From contig JAPUHZ010000078.1 in NCBI GenBank assembly GCA_027297485.1, forward strand, positions 1 to 12,862: 12,862 nt of DNA, read 5' to 3'. This document shows positions 6,764 through 12,862 of this stretch, piece by piece (the first letter of the stretch is position 1; each line of letters begins with the position of its first letter). Both the position numbers and the translations under genes were made by a program. The stretch comes from Deltaproteobacteria bacterium (GTDB lineage Bacteria; Desulfobacterota_B; Binatia; UBA9968). The notes under the pieces are model-generated. The model worked only from the letters and a program-made list of their open reading frames with translations. It was not told the origin of the DNA and searched no databases.

Positions 6764-7189
6764 AGCTTCTATGACAGCGGCGAGAAGGCGGGGTCCAAAA
6801 GCCTGTCTCCGTGGGTGTAGAAGGGGCTTTCAAGCAGCTCTTTGTATCACTAGATAAAATGGCAATCCGATGGTTTTTCTGCTACCATTTTGTTACCGGA
6901 TTGAGCTAGAAGAGGAGGGACCAGAGAGAAAAAGAATGTTGCAGGATCAAGCAAAGTCAGGCGTGTTTTCCATCCTGGTCCATGTGAGTGAGCAATGAGG
7001 GTATCTTCGAACCTGGAGGTCGGGGGTTCGGGTCCCTAAAATAAATACCCGGCCGGCCCTACCAAGGGCTCCGAGAAATATCCTCGGCTCGCGATATCCC
7101 TTTTGTCGCAACGAAAGAGGTGTGAGATATAAGCCAAGGTGTCTCTCCAGGAGACTGTTAACTGACCGGTCGGAAAGGATTGGTCCTGG
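6764..7189. other. Non-coding leader region before the acyl-CoA ligase
   Basis: No gene is recognisable. It holds an interleaved pair of inverted repeats (6856-6903), a T-arm-like GGTCGGGGGTTCGGGTCCC (about 7018-7036), a GCCCT-ACCA-AGGGC hairpin (about 7056-7069), a CCGAG/CTCGG hairpin just after it, and GTCTC-TCCAG-GAGAC (about 7141-7155). A weak promoter candidate is TTGTCG (7103-7108), 19-bp spacer, TATAAG (7128-7133). A structured 5' leader is possible but no known riboswitch is recognised. Confidence 0.35.
6856..6903. repeat. Interleaved inverted repeats (possible pseudoknot)
   Basis: AAAATGG (6856-6862) can pair with CCATTTT (6885-6891), and CAATCCG (6863-6869) with CGGATTG (6897-6903). 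The arms alternate A-B-A'-B', which is the order of an H-type pseudoknot. Whether it is transcribed is unknown. Confidence 0.35.
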
Positions 7190-8542
7190 ATGAAAGCCGA
7201 TTTGCCCCTCGGCTACTGGAATCCGAAGATCGAGCTCATGCCCAAAAATGAGCTCAGGCAGCTCCAGCTCAAGCGCCTGAAGGGAGTGGTTGGCTATGCC
7301 TGGAGGTACTGTCGCTTTTACCGTGACATCATGGAGAGGCGCGGAATCACACCAGACAATATCCTCACGCTGGAGGACTTTTACAAGAGATTCCCTGTTA
7401 CTGGAAGAGATGATCTGGATAAAGATCAATTGAAAAACCCCCCGTACGGAACCAGATTGGCCGTTCCGCTGGACACGGCATTAAGGTATCACACAACGTC
7501 GGGGACAACCGGGAAACCCCCAGTAAAGGCCTTTGATACGGAAAGGGACTGGATTTGGGGCGCGGACGCCTGGGCTGCTAGCCTTTACAGTTTTGGTGTG
7601 AGACCGAATGACGTGGTGATGATGGCATTTGGCTATGGCTCTTTTATAGGCTTCTGGGGAGCTCATTATGCCTTTGAAAAAATAGGCTGTAGGGTCCATC
7701 CAACTGGGGGGATGGATACCAAAACAAGGATTCACATGATCCTGGATCTGGGAATTACCGTCCTCTGTTGCACTCCATCTTATGCCCTGAGAATGCTCCA
7801 TGTAGCCGAAGAGGAGGGGATGGACGTTGCTGCTTGGTCTCGACTGAGCAAGATTGTCGTTGGTGGGGAGCCGGGGGCTTCGATACCGGCAACCAGGGAA
7901 TTCATTGAGAGGAGGTTCAACGCTCACCTTGGCGATTTCATGGGGACGACTGAGACGGCCGGATTGATTGCGGCCTCGTGCTCCATGCTTTGCGGTGGTC
8001 TGCACATCAATGAGGATCGATTCCTTACCGAAGTCGTCGATCCTGCAACACTAAACTCCGTCGGCTATGGTAATAGGGGAATGATGGTGGTAACCCCGTT
8101 GGTCAAAGAGGCCATGCCCCTCATCCGATACGCCACCAACGATATAGTTATCCTCGAAAAGGGCGATGTCTGCTCCTGTGGGCGGGTCTTCGACCTGTTC
8201 CGAGGCGGCATCTTGGGTCGCTATGATGACATGGTCAAGGTGAGAGGGGTTCAGTTAACGCCTCAAATGGTTGAGGAGGTCGTGAGGAGTTTTCCCGAAG
8301 TGGAGGAATTTTTCACCACGGTCGAGGAGAGAGATGGGTTAGATACCTTGTTCATCAAGGTTGAGTTGAGAGCGGACACAGGACCTAAATCAGCCGAGTT
8401 GGTTTGCCTGAAGATCAAGGAAAAGGCGAAGGCAGAGATTATGCTGACCCCCGAGGTGCTTGTCCAACCCTATCATTCGTTGCCTCGATTTGAGCTGAAG
8501 GCCAGGCGTTTCAAAGATCTCCGGAGTAAAGGAATGATCTAG
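7190..8542 (+). CDS. PaaK-like acyl-CoA (phenylacetate-CoA ligase family) AMP-forming ligase
   Basis: A 450-residue adenylate-forming ligase, full length for the phenylacetate-CoA ligase family (about 430-450). It activates a carboxylic acid with ATP and transfers it to CoA. Visible: YAWRYCRFYRDIMERRGI near the N-terminus, the P-loop TTSGTTGKP (102-110), GGEPG (225-229), FMGTTETAG (250-258), the ATP/ribose region LIRYATNDIV (311-320), CSCGR (328-332), the hinge GRYDDMVKVRGVQLTP (343-358) and the C-terminal catalytic-lysine region LPRFELKARRF (431-441). No inactivating change is seen. The acid substrate cannot be told from sequence; aromatic acids are typical of the family. The RBS is weak (AAAGGA about 11 nt upstream). 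A 63-codon gene follows at once, and a thioesterase relic lies upstream on the other strand. Confidence 0.9.
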   Translation: MKADLPLGYWNPKIELMPKNELRQLQLKRLKGVVGYAWRYCRFYRDIMERRGITPDNILTLEDFYKRFPVTGRDDLDKDQLKNPPYGTRLAVPLDTALRYHTTSGTTGKPPVKAFDTERDWIWGADAWAASLYSFGVRPNDVVMMAFGYGSFIGFWGAHYAFEKIGCRVHPTGGMDTKTRIHMILDLGITVLCCTPSYALRMLHVAEEEGMDVAAWSRLSKIVVGGEPGASIPATREFIERRFNAHLGDFMGTTETAGLIAASCSMLCGGLHINEDRFLTEVVDPATLNSVGYGNRGMMVVTPLVKEAMPLIRYATNDIVILEKGDVCSCGRVFDLFRGGILGRYDDMVKVRGVQLTPQMVEEVVRSFPEVEEFFTTVEERDGLDTLFIKVELRADTGPKSAELVCLKIKEKAKAEIMLTPEVLVQPYHSLPRFELKARRFKDLRSKGMI

Positions 8543-8551
8543 GAGAACTGT

Positions 8552-8743
8552 ATGGAAAAGAACATGTTGATCAACATAGCGGATAAGGAAAAACTCGTAT
8601 CGGCTTATAAGATCCTCCAGGAGCTCTCCGAGCATGAGCTTCCTGTGGTAAAGTTCAACTGCAGAAAGGCAAAAAACGAGCTGTGGCAGGCATTGTTTGA
8701 GCTTGATTTTTTAGGCGAGAGTGAGGATCCGCCGGGTTTATAA
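8552..8743 (+). CDS. Small uncharacterised protein coupled to the acyl-CoA ligase
   Basis: A 63-residue acidic, helix-prone protein beginning 9 bp after the ligase stop. Its RBS AGGAG overlaps the ligase TAG and sits 6 nt before the ATG, so translational coupling is likely. Visible are IADKEKLVSAYKILQELSEH, one cysteine in VVKFNCRKAK, and NELWQALFELDFLGE; there is no signal peptide or membrane segment. I do not recognise a family. Its position suggests a partner or regulator of the ligase, by inference only. The good RBS and lack of overlap make a real gene likely. Confidence 0.65.
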   Translation: MEKNMLINIADKEKLVSAYKILQELSEHELPVVKFNCRKAKNELWQALFELDFLGESEDPPGL

Positions 8744-9237
8744 GCTCCTATTTTCGATTAGGCGGAAAAGTCCCGACAAGACCCCCTGTGGCACCGGAGG
8801 GTGGGAGGGGGAAGCCCTAGCAAGTCTCCCTCTCTCTAGTCGCAACCGCTCTTAATTTGCTTCCCCGTAGGTAGTTAAATACTCGGACAGTTCACGGAAA
8901 GGCCGGAAAAAGGGCTTATGGTGTGGGGTTTTAGGACGGAACATCTGATGTCCAATCAGTCGGATATTGGTCTTCATTATCCTGACTCTTGAACTGAGAT
9001 ACCCCTCGCAGGTTCTCAACACCCACTTGACGGAGACGTTGGGGGAAGGTGTATTTGTAAATCTACCCGCCCCCAAATTATTCCTGGAAGGCATTGCCCC
9101 TTCTCTTTGCGACCAAAGTTCTCCTTAAAGTCGGAAAGCCAAAGTTCAAGTTGACATAACACGAAATTGTCAGATACTCTGGCTCCTCCATAGAGATAGC
9201 ACGCTCATTCGCTCGCCTAGGAGGCCTACCGTTTGCC
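8744..9237. other. Interval between the ligase pair and DUF3179 gene
   Basis: No family is recognised on either strand. CCCCCT and AGGGGG (about 8782-8812) can form a hairpin but no T-run follows, so a terminator call is weak. Minus-strand frames at 8852-9094 and 9078-9237 are open for 50-80 codons but have no clear RBS or recognised family; they may be decayed coding sequence. Confidence 0.35.
9151..9178 (+). promoter_or_regulatory. Putative promoter of the DUF3179-led operon
   Basis: A perfect TTGACA (9151-9156), a 16-bp spacer and GATACT (9173-9178, four of six) lie about 60 bp before the DUF3179 start. An AGGAGG at 9219-9224 follows. Nothing else on the plus strand lies between, so it probably drives DUF3179 and the genes after it. 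Confidence 0.4.
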
Positions 9238-10245
9238 ATGAGTTTTGCAGGACACGAATATAGATCGCCGAAGGTTAAGACTCTCCGGGTCAGGTTATGG
9301 AAAGACTCGATTGCGGTTATAAGGGAGCCTACGTTCATCAGTGCCGGGACTGCCTCCTACCCGAGTGACGATGACTGGGTTGTAGGGATAGAAGGTAAAA
9401 GTGAAGCTAAGGCCTACCCTATAAAGATCTTGGCGTGGCGACATGTCGTCAACGACCATTTTGATGGAAAGCCAGTCGCCGTCACCTACTCGTCTCTGTG
9501 TAGGAGCGTGGTCGTATTCGAAGCCGGGAACGTGGGGGCGCGCCACGTGTTTGGTGTGGCTGGCCTGAATATAGCTGCCAGCAACGCAGTCATGTACGAC
9601 GATGAGACTTTGAGTCTGTGGAATCAGCTGTTAGCGGAGTGCCTCTGGGGAAAGTTAGCGGGCATGACCTTGACGAGGATCCCCTACCTTTTATTGAAAT
9701 GGCGGGAGTGGAAAATGCTTTTCCCGCATAGCAGAGTTCTGTCCACCGACCTGGGGCTCAAATACGACTACTCGTCCTATCCGACGGAGACAATGGTCGG
9801 GGAGTTCGTTGAGTCGTGGGAGGATTATGAGCGCAGCGAGAACCTCCCTAACCCTGTTCCTAGTCTCGATGGGCGTCTCCATCCGAAGACTATGATCATT
9901 GCGGTAAGCTTCGGAGATGTCGTTAAAGTCTACCCCTACCCTGAATGCCAGAAGGCAGGCGCCATTAACGACACAGTTGAAGGGCACAGCTTGGTTACCC
10001 TCTTCAGCCCCGAGAGCCATACCCCTGCGGCCTACATACGCCGGCTCGATGGCAGGGAACTCACGTTCAAGGCCCAGAATTCAAGAATCTATGACGAAGA
10101 AACCGGTTCAGTATGGAACATCGCCGGTGTCGCCTACGAGGGCAGGCTGAAGGGGAAGAGGCTGGCCCCCATCCCTGCGACTCATTGTCTCTGGTTTGGC
10201 TGGTGGGTCACTTATCCCAACTCAGTCCTTTACCCAGCCAGTTGA
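9238..10245 (+). CDS. DUF3179 domain-containing protein
   Basis: A 335-residue protein matching the DUF3179 pattern: REPTFISAGTASYPSDDDWV (29-48), KAYPIKILAWRHVVNDHFDG (58-77), PVAVTYSSLCRSVVVFE, FGVAGLNIAASNAVMYDDET with SLWNQLL, and a second half with VYPYPE, YDEETGSVWNIAG and RLAPIPATHCLWFGWWVTYP. The biochemical role of DUF3179 is not established; many members are exported or found beside redox genes. The usual CPLCGS motif reads SSLCRS here, so the first cysteine is lost. No signal peptide is obvious. The ATG at 9238 is the first in frame, but the AGGAGG lies 13 nt away, longer than usual. A truncated LLM gene follows after 35 bp. Confidence 0.85.
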   Translation: MSFAGHEYRSPKVKTLRVRLWKDSIAVIREPTFISAGTASYPSDDDWVVGIEGKSEAKAYPIKILAWRHVVNDHFDGKPVAVTYSSLCRSVVVFEAGNVGARHVFGVAGLNIAASNAVMYDDETLSLWNQLLAECLWGKLAGMTLTRIPYLLLKWREWKMLFPHSRVLSTDLGLKYDYSSYPTETMVGEFVESWEDYERSENLPNPVPSLDGRLHPKTMIIAVSFGDVVKVYPYPECQKAGAINDTVEGHSLVTLFSPESHTPAAYIRRLDGRELTFKAQNSRIYDEETGSVWNIAGVAYEGRLKGKRLAPIPATHCLWFGWWVTYPNSVLYPAS

Positions 10246-10280
10246 AATGGAGGCGCTCAAAAGTTTGTTAGGAGCTCACC

Positions 10281-10465
10281 ATGATCATTGATTACGAATT
10301 CAATACAATGGGTCAATACCGGCCTCTGGCGCTGTTGGATGCCGCCATCGTAGCCGAGGAGAACGGTTTCAGTGCAGCATGGGCAGGTAACTCGAATGTG
10401 AGGGATCCGACAATACTCTTAACAGCCCTTGCAGGAGAACCACTAATATGAATGTCGGAACTTCG
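10281..10465 (+). pseudogene. Second LLM-class oxidoreductase, only N-terminal ~62 residues left
   Basis: The ATG at 10281 is preceded by AGGAG at 6-nt spacing. It encodes MIIDYEFNTMGQYRPLALLD, IVAEENGFSAAWAGNSNVRD and PTILLTALAG, then after a one-base frame shift RTTNMNVGTS. This parallels the intact LLM protein at 3986-4975 (MLIDVEFNS..., GFSAVWEGE..., HTTRIQIGT). At 10465/10466 the LLM sequence stops and IS630-like transposase sequence begins in the same frame. The remaining 260 or so residues of the barrel are absent. It was probably the second gene of the DUF3179 operon. Confidence 0.8.
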
Positions 10466-10775
10466 GATGGTCATCCGACTCATAGAGCCCGTCTGGTGAA
10501 AGCCTGCCGCAAGAGGCTGCAGGGGAAGCTTAGGCTTTTTTACTTCTCTCCCTACTCACCGGAACTGAATCCTGATGAATATGTTTGGAACGATGTTAAG
10601 AACAACGCCGTTGGAAGATCAATGATCACCAATGTCAGCAACCTACGTTCAACGGTAGAGTCGAGACTGCGCTATCTGCAGTAAAATCCACAGCATGTTC
10701 GCACCTTCTTCCAATCCGCAACAACCCGTTACGCTGCATGACTATGTATAGCTATTTATGAACTCCTTAATAATT
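10466..10775 (+). mobile_element. IS630-family element remnant, copy 2 (only the right 310 bp)
   Basis: This starts exactly at codon GAT of DGHPTHRA, the second catalytic Asp region, and continues KLRLFYFSPYSPELNPDEYV to RLRYLQ, where AAA has become a TAA stop at 10682-10684. It aligns without indels over 310 bp with 6454-6763 of copy 1 and ends in the same ACTCCTTAATAATT. The region before DGHPTH is missing. The remnant sits between the truncated LLM gene and a TPP-enzyme subunit that lacks its N-terminus. Confidence 0.85.
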
Positions 10776-11180
10776 GAGGCCGATGGTGATGTGAATCATG
10801 TTCCTCTCTGTCGCGAAGAGGAGGGAATAGGGATCTGCACAGGAGCATATCTGGTAGGGAAGAGGTGTGCTCTGCTCATGCAGAACGGAGGGCTTAATAA
10901 CAGCGTCAACGGTATCGGATCGACCCTATTGCATTCCCAGATACCGCTTCTTCTTCTGATCTATTACGCTGGGGACATTGGTGATCGCACATTCAGCACG
11001 ATCGGTGCAATGACCGAGCCGATCCTTGAAGCCCTCGGGATCCGAACTTACATCCTGAGGGAACCCGGCGATGTCAAAGACCTTATACGAAGGACTCAGA
11101 TCTTGACTCTGGATTATAAACGGCCGGTTGCGGTCCTTCTTACCAAGGATATTCTTGGGAGAAGGCGACCTGGGGAGTAG
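10758..11180 (+). CDS. TPP enzyme alpha subunit (sulfopyruvate/phosphonopyruvate decarboxylase-like), N-terminally truncated
   Basis: This is the pyrimidine-binding domain of a split TPP-dependent decarboxylase like ComD of coenzyme M synthesis or phosphonopyruvate decarboxylase. Seen: VPLCREEEGIGICTGAYLVG (with the expected catalytic Glu in EEEG), ALLMQNGGLNNSVNGIGSTL and PVAVLLTKDILG. Family proteins are about 165-190 residues. Native sequence begins only at 10776 (EADGDVNHVP), so roughly 35-40 N-terminal residues are gone. The IS630 right end supplies an in-frame ATG at 10758 (MNSLII), giving a 140-residue product, but there is no RBS. It is possibly a pseudogene or poorly expressed. A 16-bp gap separates it from the beta subunit. 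A true ComD role is unproven; the partner LLM gene suggests a different 2-oxoacid substrate. Confidence 0.7.
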   Translation: MNSLIIEADGDVNHVPLCREEEGIGICTGAYLVGKRCALLMQNGGLNNSVNGIGSTLLHSQIPLLLLIYYAGDIGDRTFSTIGAMTEPILEALGIRTYILREPGDVKDLIRRTQILTLDYKRPVAVLLTKDILGRRRPGE

Positions 11181-11196
11181 TTGGGGAAACTTGGGG

Positions 11197-11748
11197 ATGA
11201 AACGCATCGATTGTCTCAAGGCCTTGACCGAGATTGCAGGGGATGCGCTTGCGGTAACGAGCGCGGGTGGAAACACGGCTGAGTGGAATGCCTGCCGGCC
11301 AGGTGACGGCAACATTCGAGTCCGTACCTTGGGGCTGACCTCTTCTGTTGCTCTGGGGATTGCCCTGGGGCTTCCCAAGCGAAAGGTCATAGCATTGGAT
11401 GGTGACGGTTCTCTGCTAATGAACCTCTGCGCCCTTCCCACTATAGCCAAAAAGAACCCTCCGAATCTGATACACATTGTCTTCGATAGTCGGGATTATG
11501 AATCTTCAGGTGAGATCGGGACGGCTTCTGCTTCGGGAACCGATCTGGTGGGGATCGCCAAATCTGCAGGCATCAAGTATCCCCTATGGGTTTGCACAAT
11601 CGATCAATTTAAGCAGGCGGCCGCAGAGGCGATAAAAGGAAATACCCTCACTTTTATCGGGGCGAAGGTTGAGCTATTCCGCTCTGAGGTACCACCTTAT
11701 CCGATGGATGAGGCGGAAAACAAGTACCGCTTCATTTGTCATATTTAG
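11197..11748 (+). CDS. TPP enzyme beta subunit (sulfopyruvate/phosphonopyruvate decarboxylase-like)
   Basis: A 183-residue TPP-binding-domain subunit, partner of the gene just upstream. Visible are SAGGNTAEW (22-30), LGLTSSVALGIALGLP (45-60), the TPP/Mg motif start ALDGDGSLLMN (66-76) and HIVFDSRDYESSGEIGTA (93-110). In relatives the second half normally reads FDN..YESSG, with the Asn binding Mg2+; here it is FDS, so an expected metal ligand is changed to Ser at residue 98. The ATG at 11197 fits the family N-terminus; an in-frame ATG at 11128 would overlap the alpha gene. The RBS is poor (GGGG only), so coupling to alpha translation is likely. With a broken alpha subunit the enzyme may be inactive. 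Confidence 0.8.
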   Translation: MKRIDCLKALTEIAGDALAVTSAGGNTAEWNACRPGDGNIRVRTLGLTSSVALGIALGLPKRKVIALDGDGSLLMNLCALPTIAKKNPPNLIHIVFDSRDYESSGEIGTASASGTDLVGIAKSAGIKYPLWVCTIDQFKQAAAEAIKGNTLTFIGAKVELFRSEVPPYPMDEAENKYRFICHI

Positions 11749-11828
11749 AGAAGACTGAGAAGATAGAAATTCTCATGATGCCCATGCCGGTAAGCTTCCA
11801 GAAGAACTGATTTCTCCTCCCCTTACCC

Positions 11829-12581
11829 TCAGGCCGTTAGGTCCTGTAAGGCATGTATGGTTTTTTCCAGTTCCCCCAGAACCGCCTGATAGAATCGCTC
11901 GCCGTCATCATGGTTTGCCACTTCCGGATTGCCGTCGACGCCTACCTCCGAATACTCTTTCATGTTGACGTAGCGCTTCACACCCACCGCAGAGATTAGT
12001 TTCCTTTTGCTGTCCGCTTTTCCTCCGAGCCCTTGGGGAATATCCTTCTTGCTAACCAGATGAGGGGCCAGGTAGAGCATCAGCGAGGTCTCAATTTCAC
12101 CCGAATGTCCCATTCCTTTAGAATGGGATTTTTTCATGGACTTAAGCAGATCGGGAACAAGATCCCAGTAAACAATGATATTTACTGATAGGCCGAGATC
12201 CGAATATAGCTCTTGAGTTAAGACCTCGAGGCTTGCTCGATTGCCACCGTGGCCGTTTAAAAGGACAATCCGACTGAACCCGTGGTGATATATCGACTCG
12301 CAGACGTCCCGCAGGAGATCTATGAAGACTCGCGGGCGCAAGGTGATCGAGCCAGGGAAATCCATGTGGTGCGGTGAGACGCCCGCCCAGGCGGGAGGTA
12401 AGAGCATGATATCCGGATTGCGCTCCTCCAAATCAGCTGCCAACTGGGAGGCGATAAAGGCATCAACCTGCAAGGGCAGGTGGGGACCGTGTTGTTCCAT
12501 GGAACCTGTGGGAACAACTACCACAGCGTTACTTCTGTCCTTTTCTTTCATTTCTGGCCAACGCATCTCACCCCATTTCAT
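11829..12581 (-). CDS. Creatininase-family metal-dependent amidohydrolase
   Basis: A 250-residue protein typical of the creatininase family (creatininase, MftE-like and related hydrolases), which cleaves amide or cyclic amide bonds with two metal ions. Metal-site motifs are visible: PTGSMEQHGPHLPLQVD (24-40, with E29, H31 and D40), PHHMDFPGSITLRP (70-83), NGHGGN (109-114) and GHSGEIETS (158-166). All look intact. The exact substrate is unknown. The start is supported by AAGGAG 7 nt before the ATG. It converges with the TPP-enzyme genes; the 80-bp gap has a weak GAGAA/TTCTC hairpin but no clear terminator. An IS256-type fragment ends 37 bp upstream of its start, so its native promoter may have been replaced. 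Confidence 0.9.
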   Translation of the reverse strand: MKWGEMRWPEMKEKDRSNAVVVVPTGSMEQHGPHLPLQVDAFIASQLAADLEERNPDIMLLPPAWAGVSPHHMDFPGSITLRPRVFIDLLRDVCESIYHHGFSRIVLLNGHGGNRASLEVLTQELYSDLGLSVNIIVYWDLVPDLLKSMKKSHSKGMGHSGEIETSLMLYLAPHLVSKKDIPQGLGGKADSKRKLISAVGVKRYVNMKEYSEVGVDGNPEVANHDDGERFYQAVLGELEKTIHALQDLTA

Positions 12582-12617
12582 TGTTCAACTCCTTGTCAAA
12601 AATCCTTTTGCATCAAC

Positions 12618-12862
12618 TCACCTCAGGTTGCCCCGTTTGGCTTCGGCAACCAAGTGGTCGCAGGCTCGAAAGGCATCGGCCTCAATAGTCAGTGCAGGAT
12701 TTAACAGGGCGGTGGCAATCCAGCGGTGCTTCTGATCGGAGTTTCTCCAGTAATCCACCTTGTCGGTCCTTTGCCCTAACTGGGCATTGATCGACTCCAG
12801 CGAGTTCGTCGTCTTGAGAGACTCTCCCAGCTCCCTAAAAAGACCCAAGCGGTGTAGGGTCA
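12618..12862 (-). mobile_element. IS256 (mutator-type) transposase, C-terminal end, cut by window edge
   Basis: The minus strand reads LHRLGLFRELGESLKTTNSL, ESINAQLGQRTDKVDYWRN and SDQKHRWIATALL. This is the conserved C-terminal region of mutator-type (IS256) transposases, which includes the last acid of the DDE set (E of NSLESINAQL). The frame is open to the right edge, so the gene may continue beyond it. It ends at a TGA at 12618-12620. Whether the full IS is intact cannot be seen. Confidence 0.8.

Noticed and set aside
7010..7040. tRNA gene suggested by GGTCGGGGGTTCGGGTCCC and a CTTCGAA anticodon-like loop
   Set aside because: Only the T-arm-like part is visible. The putative anticodon stem does not pair, no D-arm or acceptor stem is found upstream, and the T stem itself pairs poorly. 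At most it is a tRNA relic.
6947..7429. 160-codon minus-strand frame overlapping the ligase start
   Set aside because: It is antisense to the conserved PaaK-like N-terminus and shows no family features of its own.
7481..8005. 174-codon minus-strand frame inside the ligase gene
   Set aside because: It lies opposite the conserved ligase motifs; codon bias of the true gene explains the open antisense frame.
8782..8812. Rho-independent terminator after the 63-residue ORF
   Set aside because: The CCCCCT/AGGGGG stem has a long loop and no following T-run, so it does not meet terminator form.
9078..9338. Minus-strand frame of 86 codons upstream of DUF3179
   Set aside because: No family is recognised and its start overlaps the DUF3179 coding sequence. 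From ATG 9237 only about 52 codons remain, with no convincing RBS.
10926..11477. 183-codon minus-strand frame
   Set aside because: It is antisense to both TPP-enzyme subunits, which carry clear family motifs.
1..12862. CRISPR array, integron or toxin-antitoxin/defence system
   Set aside because: No regularly spaced repeats, no Cas, integrase or recognised toxin/antitoxin genes are seen; the mobile features are transposase remnants only.

Overview
The window looks like a decaying, IS-littered accessory region from a bacterium with mid-range GC and Shine-Dalgarno-led genes. Few genes are intact. They encode mostly soluble catabolic or redox families: a luciferase-like (LLM, flavin/F420-type) oxidoreductase, a RidA-like protein, a PaaK-type acyl-CoA ligase, a DUF3179 protein, a sulfopyruvate/phosphonopyruvate-decarboxylase-like TPP enzyme and a creatininase-family hydrolase. 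This mixture is common in metagenome-derived soil, marine or subsurface bacteria. No ribosomal or other taxonomic marker is present, so I do not name a lineage.

Layout. Positions 1-979 (minus) hold an amidase-signature pseudogene with a frameshift, large deletions and a short internal inversion. Positions 1134-1981 (minus) hold an alpha/beta-hydrolase pseudogene with two frameshifts. Positions 2080-3961 are a transposon graveyard: an integrase-type transposase C-terminus, an OrfA-like HTH protein with a strong promoter and RBS but a mismatched C-terminus, an IS5-like shard, a run of hairpins, and a 28-codon transposase N-terminus. Positions 3986-5565 (minus) are the clearest intact operon: a good sigma70-like promoter, a possible 49-codon leader ORF, a RidA-like gene and the LLM oxidoreductase. 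Positions 5851-6165 (minus) are a thioesterase with its N-terminus lost, directly abutting an IS630-like remnant (6166-6763).

Positions 7190-8743 (plus) are an intact acyl-CoA ligase followed after 9 bp by a 63-residue unknown protein. Positions 9238-11748 (plus) run DUF3179, the N-terminus of a second LLM protein, a second IS630 remnant (10466-10775), a TPP-enzyme alpha subunit lacking its N-terminus, and the beta subunit. The creatininase-family gene (11829-12581, minus) converges on this set, and an IS256-type transposase C-terminus runs off the right edge.

How the genes may work together. Two LLM genes, an amidase, a creatininase-like amidohydrolase, a RidA-like protein, a C-C-bond-hydrolase-like protein, a thioesterase and an acyl-CoA ligase suggest former catabolic modules for amide or ring compounds. 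This is inference from family membership only. The second LLM gene and the TPP enzyme were probably once one plus-strand operon with DUF3179, now broken by an IS630-associated deletion. I did not find a convincing new defence or mobile system. The most notable observations are the rearrangements (amidase inversion; paired IS630 remnants with identical outer ends), an Asn-to-Ser change at the expected Mg/TPP site of the beta subunit, a RidA-like protein lacking the canonical Arg, and two uncharacterised small ORFs (5416-5565 and 8552-8743).
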